This document shows, piece after piece, positions 21,839 to 32,105 of a DNA stretch of 64,000 nt. Where the stretch lies: positions 33,472,050 through 33,536,049 of the forward strand of contig NC_079502.1 of assembly GCF_030052815.1 (NCBI RefSeq), in the 5' to 3' direction. The first letter of the stretch is position 1, and every line of letters begins with the position of its first letter. The stretch comes from Hevea brasiliensis. Lineage: Eukaryota > Streptophyta > Magnoliopsida > Malpighiales > Euphorbiaceae. The notes under the pieces are model-generated. The model was not told where the DNA came from. It did no database searches and was given only the letters and a program-made list of their open reading frames with translations. A program made the position numbers and the translations under genes.

Positions 21839-23734
21839 ATGGCATCCTCAAGTCAGTTGGCAGAAGAAGTTCAGAATGCTAAACTTTGGTCTGATTCAAC
21901 TCATACTCCAGTACCCTCGCAAAATAATGTTTCCAAGGCACATGCTAGCTTACTACCCTCATGGGACCTGAATAAAATTGAGGTCAGAATGAACAGCCTC
22001 GAGGGTCTGTCTAATGGATGGAGGTCGTTTCCCGATCAGGTCAAGGCACGATTTGAAAGGAAATACGAGAAAATTGCAACCCTAATGCGAGTCAAGGTCC
22101 AAATCCCGGCATTAAAGGCCATGCTGTCAGTTTGGAATCCTAAGTACGGGGTATTCTCTTTCAATGACATTGATACAGTTCCCACTATGGAAGAATATCA
22201 GGCATTACTGGAAATTCCTTACTCAACACAGAATCAGATCTACCTACACCTTGAGCATAGGCAGACCTGGAAACGATTAACACATTTGTTGGGTATTCCT
22301 TCGGAGGAGGCAAAGTCAAAAGAAACGGTCAAAGGAAACACGCATGGATGGTATTGGACCTACCTCGAGAAGCGGTTGGATCAATTCCTCCAAGAGAAAC
22401 AGTGGGATCAAGCTTCAGTAGCACTCGCATTGGGAATCTATGGCCTGATTTTGTTCTCGGGACCATTAGGAATCATAACCTGCGGCACGGTGGAAGTATT
22501 CTGGGCGGTAGAAAGGCAGGAGGTCAATCCGATACCGGTAATTCTTGCGGAGACCTTATTAACCCTTACCTACTGCAGACAACAGGGTAAAGGGTCCATC
22601 AAGTGTTGTTCTCAATTGTTATATCTCTGGATTATCAGTCACGTATGCCCTGTGGAGACAAAGGGATTGACTTGGTACCTTGACCTGCCTCCCATCGAGA
22701 AGATGACCCGGTTAATAATCAGTCCGAAGAATGAACAGCAGTGGTGGGAACAGATTTTGAGTTTCAATAGCCATGATTATTGTTGGAGGAAGCTGTGGGC
22801 GTCAGGCCAATCCGTTTTGATCAGCACAGGAGGAAATCAGTCGGTGTCCCTGATCGGAGTAACCGGATACACAAGTTACACTCCGGCCTTGGTAATGAGG
22901 CAGTTTGGCTCAACACAGTCCAGAATCGACGTTAAAGAATATCACCAAGGTCATTTCTACCATGAGCTCAAGGAAGAGGAAGGGTTGAAAATGGCTCGCA
23001 GATCCTGGGAAAACATCTCTCTGGTGGAAAGGTCGCCTAAAGGTCCAAGTGCCACAAGCGATTATCTTGAATGGAGGGTTGGCAGGGACCGAGAACACTC
23101 AACTCTAGAATTTGAAAACAGCGACCCTCGCCGGAACGTCCTATTAGAAGAAGCTGATGATCGCCTGGTTGACTCGCTACAAAAGGCAAATACCGAGGAC
23201 TCACAACTACAATAACAAGTAAAACAGTTGGAGGACAAACAGCAGATTCTCAAGAGGAAAGTGAGAAGGCTCAGGGAAGAGGCAAGGGCCAAAAAAATGA
23301 GTTTTGAAGAGCAAGAGATACAGTGGGAAAAGGAAAAAAACTCTCTCCACGCCGTAATGAAAGAAGTAGAAGCACAGAATAGTAAGCTTCAGGAAAAGAT
23401 AAAAAACCAAGAGATACTCGTTGAAGAGTATAAACAGGAAAACAAAAAGAAAAAGCTCGAATTAAAAGAACAGGCACTACTCATCAACGATATCTTGAAA
23501 GAATGTGCTAAGGAAAGGAAGGAGAAAGAAAGACAAGCTGCTCTCTATCAAGAGTTGAAAGAGAATGTTGACCAGCTGGAGAGAACGATAGCACAGGGAA
23601 AGCAAGAACTCCTACCTGAATCCGAGTATGCTCTGAAAGCATTCAACCCTGCCAAACAAGAAAAAAGGTTATATGAGTATCTCAGAAAATGTCATCTCAT
23701 TATAAAGAACCTCCCTGAGCCTAGGCCAATGTAA
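21839..23734 (+). pseudogene. Ogre ORF1 (DUF7745-like domain plus coiled coil), one in-frame stop
   Basis: The ATG at 21839 opens a frame of 631 codons broken by a single TAA at 23213-23215 in the context CAA TAA CAA. Residues 30-400 form a globular domain with WNPKYGVFSFNDIDTVPTMEEY, resembling the plant DUF7745 family (recalled). After the stop, the same frame gives about 172 residues of Lys/Glu-rich heptads, a strong coiled coil. ORF1 ahead of gag is a hallmark of Ogre elements; its role is unknown. The frame ends at 23734 inside ATGTAAGG, which also looks like a splice donor. The stop may be a nonsense mutation of a Gln codon or a readthrough site. Confidence 0.85.
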
Positions 23735-24157
23735 GGAATACGATGTACAAATTATTCAGTTAATGAAATGATTTTTGGGCCACTGTTTAGCAAATTGTGA
23801 ATGAATAGTATGACTCCCGTAGGAACTTCCTCGCTAGGGTTATGTGAAAAATTGAATGCGCCATATGGACAGGTATCATAAATACGCATTCAATCCGGTC
23901 ATTCACAGTCAGACTATTGAACGATGCCATGATAAAAGTGATGCAGTTATCCTTCAACAGATTTCATTTCTGGCTCTCAAATGCCACCGTATCCTTCGTC
24001 CACATCAGGACCCTATTTAATTTTGATCAAAATTCACTAAAAATTTCTTTTTGCCTCCTTACAGAAAAACAACATTGCTTCGAACAAGGCAAGTCTGACC
24101 AAGCACGCGATTCAACCCCAGCGAGTGTACTTAACAAGATCTCGAACAAGAAAACTA
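23735..24157 (+). other. Spacer between ORF1 and gag
   Basis: A strong acceptor-like tract, TTTTTGCCTCCTTACAG, ends at 24064. From 24065 the gag frame is already open (RVYLTRSRTRK) ahead of the first gag ATG. A donor-like site overlaps the ORF1 stop, so 23731-24064 may be an intron. In this copy that splice would not join ORF1 to gag in frame. Confidence 0.5.
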
Positions 24158-25477
24158 ATGGAAGACCAGGAACAAGTACAGAACCTACAGGGGCAAGTGT
24201 CTGAACTAAAAGACCAGGTTTCAGAACTTATGAAACTGATGAGGGAGATGTCCCAAAATAAGCCAGCTTCAGACCTTAACCTACCATTACCTCCCCCACC
24301 TCCTACAACGGTTGATTCTCACTACGCTTCAACCTCTTTCACTTTCCAGCCACCAATCCAGGATCCGACGGTCACTGTCAATCCGGTTCCACTAAATAAT
24401 GAACCTCCTTTCTCTTATTATCCAGCCATCCCGAATGCTGAACCATCCCTTTCGGTCCCGAACCCTCCAATTCATTCTGCCCCTCATTTCCCAGTCGGGG
24501 GAGTACCTCACACAATAGGAGGAGAAAGTAAGATGAGAGAAAATGAGAAGCTGTCCGCTCTGGAAGAGAGATTGAGAGCTATAGAGGGCCTGAATATGTA
24601 TGGCTCAGTTGACGTGGCATCACTAAGATTAGTACCGGATGTGGTGGTGCCGCCCAAATTCAAGGTCCCCGATTTTGACAAGTATACTGGGAATTCGGAC
24701 CCTCGAATTCATTTGGCCACCTATATTGCCAAGATGTCCTCTATGACAGATGATGACAGACTGTTAATCCACTTCTTTCACGAGCCTCTGGAGTAGCCCT
24801 GAGGTGGTGCGTTGATTAGGCAGGAAGCGGTGCGCTCCTGGAAGGATTTAGCCAAGGCCTTTTTGAAGCAGTACAAATTTAATTGCGATGTGGCCCCCAC
24901 AAGGAGGGATCTTCAAAATCTGGTGCAGAAAGACCGGGAAAGCTTCAAGGAGTATGCCCATAGATGGAGAGAAAAGGCGGCAGAAGTACATCCCCCGGTG
25001 ACCGATAATGAGCTATGCTCTCTATTTATCGAAACTTTGAAGGCTCCCTACTTCAACTTGATGATTGGGAACACTTCCAACAGCTTCTCTGACATCATAC
25101 AGGCTGGCGAAAGAATTGAGGCCAATCTAAGAATGGGACGGTTGCAGGAGTTGGCTGAGAACCCTATGAAAAAGACTGCCAGCTTTGGCAAGAAGAAGGA
25201 GGGTGATGTGCATTCCATCACCCGTCAAAACAATTATTCCCCATTCCCTCAAAACAATTATCGGCCATATCCTCCCCCTCATGGCCAAACAGTCGCTAAC
25301 ATTCCACCTCCTTTCCCTAATTATCCACACCCACGCCCACATTACCCTTCACCTACAAATTACCAACCAAGACCATCTCTTCCTACTGCTCAACCAAGAC
25401 CACCACAAAACAACCCAAGACCTCCAAGGAACCCTAATCCACCTCTTCCCCTCCCTCTCAGTGAAATATACCGATAG
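24158..25477 (+). pseudogene. Ogre gag, with frameshifts and a terminal stop
   Basis: The first ATG in frame is 24158, opening a Glu/Gln-rich heptad stretch, then a Pro-rich linker. The capsid-like part begins with PPKFKVPDFDKYTGNSDPR. Conserved text continues with RSWKDLAKAFLKQYKFN, CDVAPTRRDLQ, ESFKEYAHRWREKA and LCSLFIETLKAPYFN. At 24793-24830 the frame breaks: two stops appear (24794-24796 and 24800-24802) while the +1 frame reads GVALRWC, the expected gag motif. Two nearby compensating indels are the likely cause. The C-terminus is Pro-rich and ends at a TAG (25475-25477) after LSEIYR. The frame then stays open into the zinc knuckles and protease. Gag forms the particle that packages element RNA. 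Confidence 0.85.
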
Positions 25478-27202
25478 CTTGTCGGTATAAACCAAATTGT
25501 ACCAGTCCCCTTAGACCCGATCCAGCCGCCGTATCCCAGGTGGTATGAAGCCACTGCCCGTTGTGAGTACCATGGAGGGGCACAAGGGCATTCAACTGAT
25601 AACTGCGGGGCACTCAGAGGGAGAGTGCACGCTTTAATCCGAAACGGGTGGCTGAAAATTAAGGGAAATGGTTCCCTCCCTAATGTTACCTCAAACCCAC
25701 TGCCTAACCATAATGCGGGCAGTGATGTAAATATGATAGAGTCTGAAAGAGAAGGATCAACACTGGAAGTAGACAAGCTGGTTCCTTACTTTAAAGAAAT
25801 TTTTGCTGTGGCAATGAGGGAAGGCTACCTTTGCCCTCAGGTAACGGGAGTAGAAGAATGTACGGGGTGTCCTTATCATGGAGGGGCAACCGATCATGAG
25901 CTACGAGATTGTGAGGGATTCAGGCAAGAGGTTCAGAACTTGTTGTCTCTCAAGGTTCTGAGATGCCAGACAAGGTCAAAGATGGAGGAGGGAGTGAACA
26001 CCACTAGATACAGCCAGAATGTTTCTACCTCTAAACCCAGAATCACCTTCTCACCCCCAGTAGCCTCGCCGCCAGTAACGGTTATCCGAGCCCCATCTCA
26101 GCTCCTTATTACCAACACCCATGCCATACCTTGGAACTACAATTTCCAAGTCTTCACCCAAGGAGCATCAAGCAGTACACCGGCTCCTAGCCTTGCTTCA
26201 CCCCCGGCACCTCCTAAGCCATGTTTCACTCCTCATGAACACTTTCAGATGACTTATGCCAGACCTACCACTAGTGCTACTCCCCAGGATAATCTTCGAC
26301 CTGTCACTGCCACAAAATCCTCCTCGCATGAGCAAGAAGTTGAGTTCATAACTCGAAGTGGGAGGTGTTACGTGAACGAAGAAAAAGAAAAGAGAAAAGG
26401 GAAAGTAAAGATGGGAGAGTCATCAAAGAATGCAGAAGATGAGGTTGAGAAGGCAGGGGAAGTAGAGCCTGCTGAGCATAAAGAAGAGGAGGAACTGCTG
26501 CTCCAAATAATGAAACAGAGCGAGTATGATGTGGTGGAGCAGTTGAGAAAGACACCTGCCCGAATTTCGCTGTTATCGCTGATCTTGAGTTCGGAAGTGC
26601 ACCGACAAGCCTTGCAGAAAATCCTGGATCAGGCCTTTGTAAACCCCGACATTACTCCTAGGCAGTTTGAGAAGATAGTGGGACAAATCCAGGCATCCAG
26701 TTTTGTTACTTTCTCAGAGGACGAGATAGACCCTGCGGGTTTAAGGCACACTAAAGCTCTGCATATAACAGTGAAGTGTAAGGGTTATATAGTAGCCAAG
26801 GTACTTATTGATAACGGGTCAGCTCTTAATGTACTGCCTAATACCACCTTAGCCAGGCTGCCGGTTGACCAATCTGACATACGTCAGAGTGCTATGGTAG
26901 TGAGAGCCTTCGACGGTATAAGGAGAGAAGTGCTGGGAGACATTGACTTGCCAATCCAGGTCGGTGCATGTACTTTCAACGTCACGTTTCAGGTGATGAA
27001 CATTGAGCCGGCCTACACTATGTTGTTGGGGAGGCCTTGGATCCATTCTGCGAACGCCGTTCCTTCAACTTTGCACCAAAAGATCAAATATATTATGGAC
27101 GGCAAAATCATCACAGTGAAAGGAGAGGAGGCCTTGCTAGTCACCAAGCCACAATCACTTCCTTATGTGGAAGCAGCTGAAGAGTCGTTGGAAAGCTCCT
27201 TC
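25478..27202 (+). CDS. Ogre zinc knuckles and aspartic protease
   Basis: This is the same frame as gag, after its TAG. Two Ogre-type knuckles of the pattern CxYHxxxxxHxxxxC occur: CEYHGGAQGHSTDNC (near 25561) and CPYHGGATDHELRDC (near 25870). They likely bind element RNA. A long Pro/Ser-rich linker follows. The protease has the active-site triplet Asp-Asn-Gly at 26810-26818 within VLIDNGSALNVLP. The usual triplet is DTG or DSG; Asn at the middle place is, as I recall, common in Tat elements. Then GDIDLPIQVG and the flap-like MLLGRPWIH follow. The frame ends at a TAG at 27203-27205, and the same frame continues into the G-patch. Confidence 0.85.
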
Positions 27203-27205
27203 TAG

Positions 27206-27651
27206 GCCCTTGAGTTACAAGAAACCGGAAGTGGAGGGGCTATGGCTATGGTGGCCAAAGTGATGTCAAAGAATGGATATCAGGAGGGCAAAGGCTTGGG
27301 CACCACATTGCAAGGGATCGTTGAACCTATACTGGCTATTCAGAAGATAGGTTGCTGTGGTTTGGGTTATGAGGAAGATGCCCTTATGGATGGACGATTC
27401 TGGATGAGGAAAACATTTCGGGATCAGAGATTCAATCAGAAAATGGGAAAGATGAAAGTAGTCCCGAGAATCACAGAAGTCTTCGCTAAACCGGTCATTG
27501 AAAATCCGGCAAAGGTGGAAGAATCACCTGATGAACCATCCATCGAAGTCATCTACCTGGATCCCTTATATGAAGCTCTAGTCTCACCGATAGCTGAGAG
27601 GCAAGAACTAGACAACTGGACGGCAGAGGACATCCCTGTACTCAATTTCGA
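27206..27651 (+). CDS. Ogre G-patch segment before the intron
   Basis: This is in the same frame as the protease and is separated from it by one TAG. It carries AKVMSKNGYQEGKGLG near 27250-27300 and continues GIVEPILAIQKIG, a G-patch as seen in Ogre and some retroviral proteases, likely to bind nucleic acid. The frame reaches TAA at 27653, which overlaps a splice donor (TTCGA|GTAAAG). Splicing would remove that stop and join this segment to RT. Confidence 0.8.
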
Positions 27652-27834
27652 GTAAAGTACCTTTGGTTATCTACACTTGATCATTTTGTCCATGGTGGCA
27701 AGTGTAATATTGTAAATGGACCTTTTTCTTATGGCATAAATATTAATGAATTAATAGCGCATTTTAAATCCAATTCTCTTTTCCTTTCCTTTTGAATTCC
27801 ATCCTTATGATATGTTCTATTTTCATTCATTCAG
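27652..27834 (+). other. Ogre intron between protease and RT (183 nt)
   Basis: The donor CGA|GTAAAGT and the acceptor TTCATTCATTCAG|G join the two exons in frame with a split Glu codon. The intron contains the TAA stop at 27653-27655. An intron at exactly this place is known for Ogre elements and is thought to set the ratio of Gag-Pro to Gag-Pro-Pol. Confidence 0.85.
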
Positions 27835-30800
27835 GACCATTCATCAATTAACACCTAATAATCCAATAGACTCAGAAATTCCTCTGGTTAATTTTGAAAT
27901 CCCCATAACTGCAATTACTTCAAGTGATTCTGAGGAAGACCTTACAGAAGAAAGCAATGAAAAGGATGAACCCTCCCTAGTGCCTTGTGGAGACAAAACG
28001 CACACCATAAATTTAGGCACAGAAGAAGTAAAAGGGGAACTTAAGCTAGTGGAGAGTGAAGAATTGGGAGATATGATCAGTCTGCTTAAAGAATTCCTCG
28101 ACGTATTTTCCTGGAGCTATGATGATATGGTGGGTTTGGATCCTCAGATAGTGACACACAAAATTCCCCTAATTCCGGGGACAGTCCCAGTAAAGCAGAA
28201 GTTAAGGAGAATGAATCCAGACACACTGCTCAAAGTTCGGGATGAAGTCAAGAAACAATATGACACTGGGTTCCTGGAAGTGGTCAAATATCCACAATGG
28301 GTGGCTAACGTCCTCCCGGTAATGAAGAAGGACGGGAGAGTCAGGGTGTGCGTTGACTACAGGGATCTTAATAAAGCAAGTCTAAAAGATGATTTCCCTC
28401 TCCCCCACATTGATGTGTTGGTAGATAATGCTGCAGGATTGGGCAGGTGCTCATGCATTGATGGGGCATCTGGATACAATCAAATCCCAATGGATGAGGA
28501 AAACAAAGAAAAAACCGCTTTCATCACTCAATGGGGAGTATTTTGCTATCGCGTCATGCCTTTCGGGTTGAAGAATGCTGGTGCCACCTATCAGCGCGCT
28601 ATGGTCACATTATTCCACGATATGATGCATAAAGAGGTGGAAGTGTATGTGGATGATATGATCATCAAATCCCGGGGAGAAGAAAGCCATGTACAGGTGC
28701 TGAGGAGGGTATTCGAAAGGCTCAGGAAATACCAGTTGAAACTGAACCATGCCAAATGCATATTTGGAGCTAGATCGGGAAAGTTGTTGGGATTCATAGT
28801 AAGTGAGAAGGGAATAGAAGTAGACCCAGACAAGGTTCGAGCTATTCAAGAAATGCCACCCCCAAAAACAGAAAGGGAGGTGCGCAGCTTCCTGGGAAAA
28901 TTGAACTACATATCGAGATTTATTTCTAATCTCACTGCCAAGGCCGAGCCTATTTTCAGACTACTCCGGAAGAACAACACCACCCAATGGGATTCAGTTT
29001 GTCAAGAGGCTTTTGAGAAAATCAAGCAGTACTTGTCAAACCCACCGGTGTTGGTTCCGCCAGTGGTGGGAGGACTTCTGATCCTGTATATGGCAGTCCA
29101 GCAGAACTCGATGGGATGTGTTTTGGGACAACATGACTATACTAGCCGAAAGGAAAGGGCTATTTATTACCTGAGCAAAAAGTTCAATGATTGTGAGTCA
29201 AGATACTCTTTCTTAGAAAAGACTTGCTGCGCATTAGCCTGGACAGCGAATCGCCTCAAGCACTACATGCTGAATCACAAGACATGGCTCATCTCCAGGA
29301 TGGATCCTATCAAGTATGTATTCGAAAGCCCATTCGTGCCAGGTAGGATAGCCAAGTGGCAGGTCATACTCTCCCAATATGACATAGTCTATATGACCCG
29401 GAAGGCAGTGAAAGGTAGCGTGATCGCTGAACTCCTAGCAGAAAATCCTATCCAAGATTATGAAGCTCTGGATTTTGAGTTCCCAGATGAGCATATTAAT
29501 GAAGTAGACTGCGAAGAAGAGGGGCCATCCGATGTATGGGAAATGTATTTCGACGGAGTTGTCAATTTTTCTGGTAATGGAATTGGAGCTGTATTGATAT
29601 CCCCAGATGGAAAGCACTTCCCGATAGCCATTAAGTTGAGATTTGACTGCACCAACAACGTCGCGGAATATGAAGCTTGTGTGATGGGACTACAAGCTGC
29701 CATCGAAATGAAAATCAGGAAGTTGGAAGTATATGGAGACTCAACCCTGATTATTTATCAAGTCAAAGGAGAATGGCAAACCAAGGATCTGAAGCTAATC
29801 CCGTATCAGAAGTACTTATTGGAGCTGATCAAGAAATTCGAAGAAATCTCTTTCACTCACCTTAGTAGGGACAAGAATCAATTTGCTGATGCCTTAGCTA
29901 CTCTAGCTGTTATGGCTCAAATCGAAGAGGGTCAGATGATTCAGACATTGAAGATTAAAGCAAGAAGTGAGCCAGCATATTGCTTCATGATTGAGGAAGA
30001 ACCCGATGGTAAACCTTGGTATCATGACATCCTGGTCTACATCAGAACCAGAGAATTCCCTCCAGGGGCCAGCAGAAACGAAAGAAGGATGATTCGGAGA
30101 TTAGCATTGGGATACTTCCCCAGTGGAGAAGCCCTATACAAGAGAAGCTCCAATGGCGAATTGTTGAGATGTGTGGATGCAAAGGAGGCAAAGAAAATCC
30201 TTTTCGAGATGCATGAGGGAAATTGTGCAACCCATGCCAATGGGCACATGATGGCTAAGCAAATCATGCGACGGGGATATTTTTGGACTACAATGGAAAA
30301 GGACTGCATCGAATATTTCCTAAAATGCCATAAGTGTCAGATCTACGCAGATCCAATAAATGTTCCGCCTCACAAATTGTTCAACCTCGCCTCACCATGG
30401 CCTTTCGCAATGTGGGGCATCGATGTGATTGGTCCCATCAACCCTAAGGCATCCAATGGGCACAGATTTATCCTAGTAGCAATCGACTATTTTTCTAAGT
30501 GGGTCGAAGCCACGTCCTATGCCCATATCACATAGAACACGTTCCTCAAATTCCTCATAAATAATATCATCTGCCGGCATGGTCTCCCCAATGAAATCGT
30601 CACTGACAACGCCAAGAATCTGAATGGCCCGAAGATCCAGAAATTATGTGATCAATACAAAATCCGACACCTCAATTCCTCCCCATACCGTCCCCAGATG
30701 AATGGAGCGGTGGAAGCTGCAAACAAAAATCTCAAGAGAATAATCCGGAAAATGACGGTCATGTATAGGGATTGGCATGATATGCTTCCCTACGCTCTCC

Positions 30801-31264
30801 ACGCATATCGAACTTCTGTAAGAACCTCAACTGGGGCAACTCCATACTCACTGGTTTACGGAATGGAAGCGGTATCACCTATTGAAGTTGAAATTCCTTC
30901 CCTAAGGATTCTGAAGGAATCAGGGATTGATGAGTCAGAATGGATCCAGTCAAGGTTGGATCAGTTAGACTTGCTGGATGAGAAAAGGTTAGCAGCAGCA
31001 TGTCATGGGCAGTTATACCAGATGAGAATGGCTAGAGCATTTGACAAAAGCGTTCGCCCACGCGAATTCCAACCCGGGGACCTAGTTCTGAAAAAAGTGC
31101 TACCGAATCAAAATGATCCCCGGGGCAAATGGTCACCAACCTACGAGGGACCTTATGTGGTTAAAAAGGCATTTTCTGGAGGAGCCTTGATTTTGACCCA
31201 TATGGACGGTGAAGAGTTTCCGAGACCTGTGAATGCTGACACCGTCAAGAGATACTATGCCTAA
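27835..31264 (+). pseudogene. Ogre RT, RNase H, archaeal-type RNase H and integrase, one in-frame stop
   Basis: One frame runs from the acceptor to TAA at 31262-31264, broken only by TAG at 30533-30535. RT motifs are RVCVDYRDLNKASLKDDFPLP, FCYRVMPFGLKNAGATYQ and YVDD at 28646-28657. The first RNase H follows (ILYMAVQQNSMGCVLGQ to LKHYMLNHKTWL) and looks degenerate. The second, archaeal-type RNase H has YFDGVVNFSGNGIGAVL, AEYEACVMGL, YGDSTLI and FADALATLA. Integrase has an HHCC finger (CHKC near 30327), Asp at 30422, Asp at 30605 and Glu at 30713, exactly 35 residues apart. The TAG falls between the first and second catalytic Asp, so integrase is not made without readthrough. Confidence 0.92.
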
Positions 31265-31283
31265 AAAAAAAAAAAAAAAGGAG

Positions 31284-31313
31284 TAGGAGTGAAAACCCGA
31301 AAGGGCGCTCCTA
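31284..31313 (+). other. Hairpin 1 of the A4/GNRA family
   Basis: The stem TAGGAGTG pairs with CGCTCCTA (one G-T pair). Then come an unpaired AAAA on the 5' side and an inner CCC/GGG stem closed by a GAAA loop. It starts 20 bases after the integrase stop. Confidence 0.65.
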
Positions 31314-31327
31314 GCAAAATGTGTGAA

Positions 31328-31358
31328 AGAAGGCGAAAACCCCGAAGGGGCACTTTCT
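31328..31358 (+). other. Hairpin 2 of the A4/GNRA family
   Basis: AGAAGGCG pairs with CACTTTCT with one mismatch and one G-T pair. Then AAAA and an inner CCCC/GGGG stem with a GAA loop. Confidence 0.6.
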
Positions 31359-31371
31359 GTAAAACGAGTGA

Positions 31372-31397
31372 AGGATGAAAACCCGAAGGGGCATCCT
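31372..31397 (+). other. Hairpin 3 of the A4/GNRA family
   Basis: AGGATG pairs perfectly with CATCCT. Then AAAA and CCC/GGG around a GAA loop with one extra G. Confidence 0.65.
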
Positions 31398-31427
31398 GAA
31401 AAGGTGAGTTATCCAAAAAAAAAAAAA

Positions 31428-31461
31428 TCTAGGGGTGAAAACCCGAAAGGGCATCCCGAGA
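31428..31461 (+). other. Hairpin 4 of the A4/GNRA family
   Basis: GGGGTG pairs with CATCCC (one G-T pair), extended by TCT/AGA beyond one mismatch. Then AAAA and CCC/GGG with a GAAA loop. Confidence 0.65.
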
Positions 31462-31831
31462 ACAAAAAGGGAGAAATAAGGAATTGGGGGGCATGAAACC
31501 AGGATGAAGAGGAAACTGTCATGGCATGAGGCTTCAGAGAATTTGAAATAATAGCAGTTAAGGGATTTCAAAATCAGCCACAGGGAATATGTGAGAGCTA
31601 TCCTTGTACCCTTCTTCTTTGAAACTTCTTCTTTGACTTTTATTAAAATCGTAATAAAATCATACTTCATTCCCTCTGCTTCTATCTTTCCCTTATATTT
31701 ATTCTTTAACATTATCCTTCTGCAATCTCATTATTTAATGCGCTATTAATCAGTTAAAATTTTTTCCATAAGATTAGGATCTAACAATTGATAACCTCAC
31801 GTACTTTACTATGAGATTTGCAGGGAATTGC

Positions 31832-31832
<1 letters not shown>
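31462..31832 (+). other. Spacer inside the Ogre 3' untranslated region
   Basis: I see no gene or repeat here. It is ordinary AT-rich sequence between the two hairpin groups. Confidence 0.5.

Positions 31833-31863
<31 letters not shown>
31833..31863 (+). repeat. Poly(A) run of 31 bases
   Basis: An uninterrupted A run directly before hairpin 5. Shorter A runs also precede hairpin 1 (31263-31279) and hairpin 4. They may be spacers of the hairpin cluster. Confidence 0.8.
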
Positions 31864-31865
<2 letters not shown>

Positions 31866-31895
31866 AGAGGTGAAAACCTGGAAGGGCGCTTCTAG
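31864..31895 (+). other. Hairpin 5 of the A4/GNRA family
   Basis: The nine-base stem CTAGAGGTG/CGCTTCTAG (two G-T pairs) is followed by AAAA. The inner stem CCT/GGG has a GGAA loop, which also fits GNRA. Confidence 0.65.
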
Positions 31896-31909
31896 TCATA
31901 TAGATGAAG

Positions 31910-31939
31910 GGGAAGTGAAAACCCGCAAGGGTGCTTTTC
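31910..31939 (+). other. Hairpin 6 of the A4/GNRA family
   Basis: GGGAAGTG pairs with TGCTTTTC using several G-T pairs. Then AAAA and a CCC/GGG stem with a GCAA loop, another GNRA member. Confidence 0.6.
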
Positions 31940-32105
31940 GGGAGAAAGTAAAAAAAAACAGAAATGGGGCATTTGAAGAAATGAGGCCATAGGTCAAGTA
32001 TTGCGACTTGTCCTCCATTCATCATCGGCCTTCGGGATTCTGTTAAAGTACACTTCATTGGGGAAGGACTTCTTGTGTCGAGATTAGGCTTGCTTTGTAA
32101 GTGCA

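Noticed and set aside
31833..31863. Poly(A) tail of a processed pseudogene or LINE
   Set aside because: It lies inside the Ogre 3' untranslated region, with element sequence on both sides and no target duplication.
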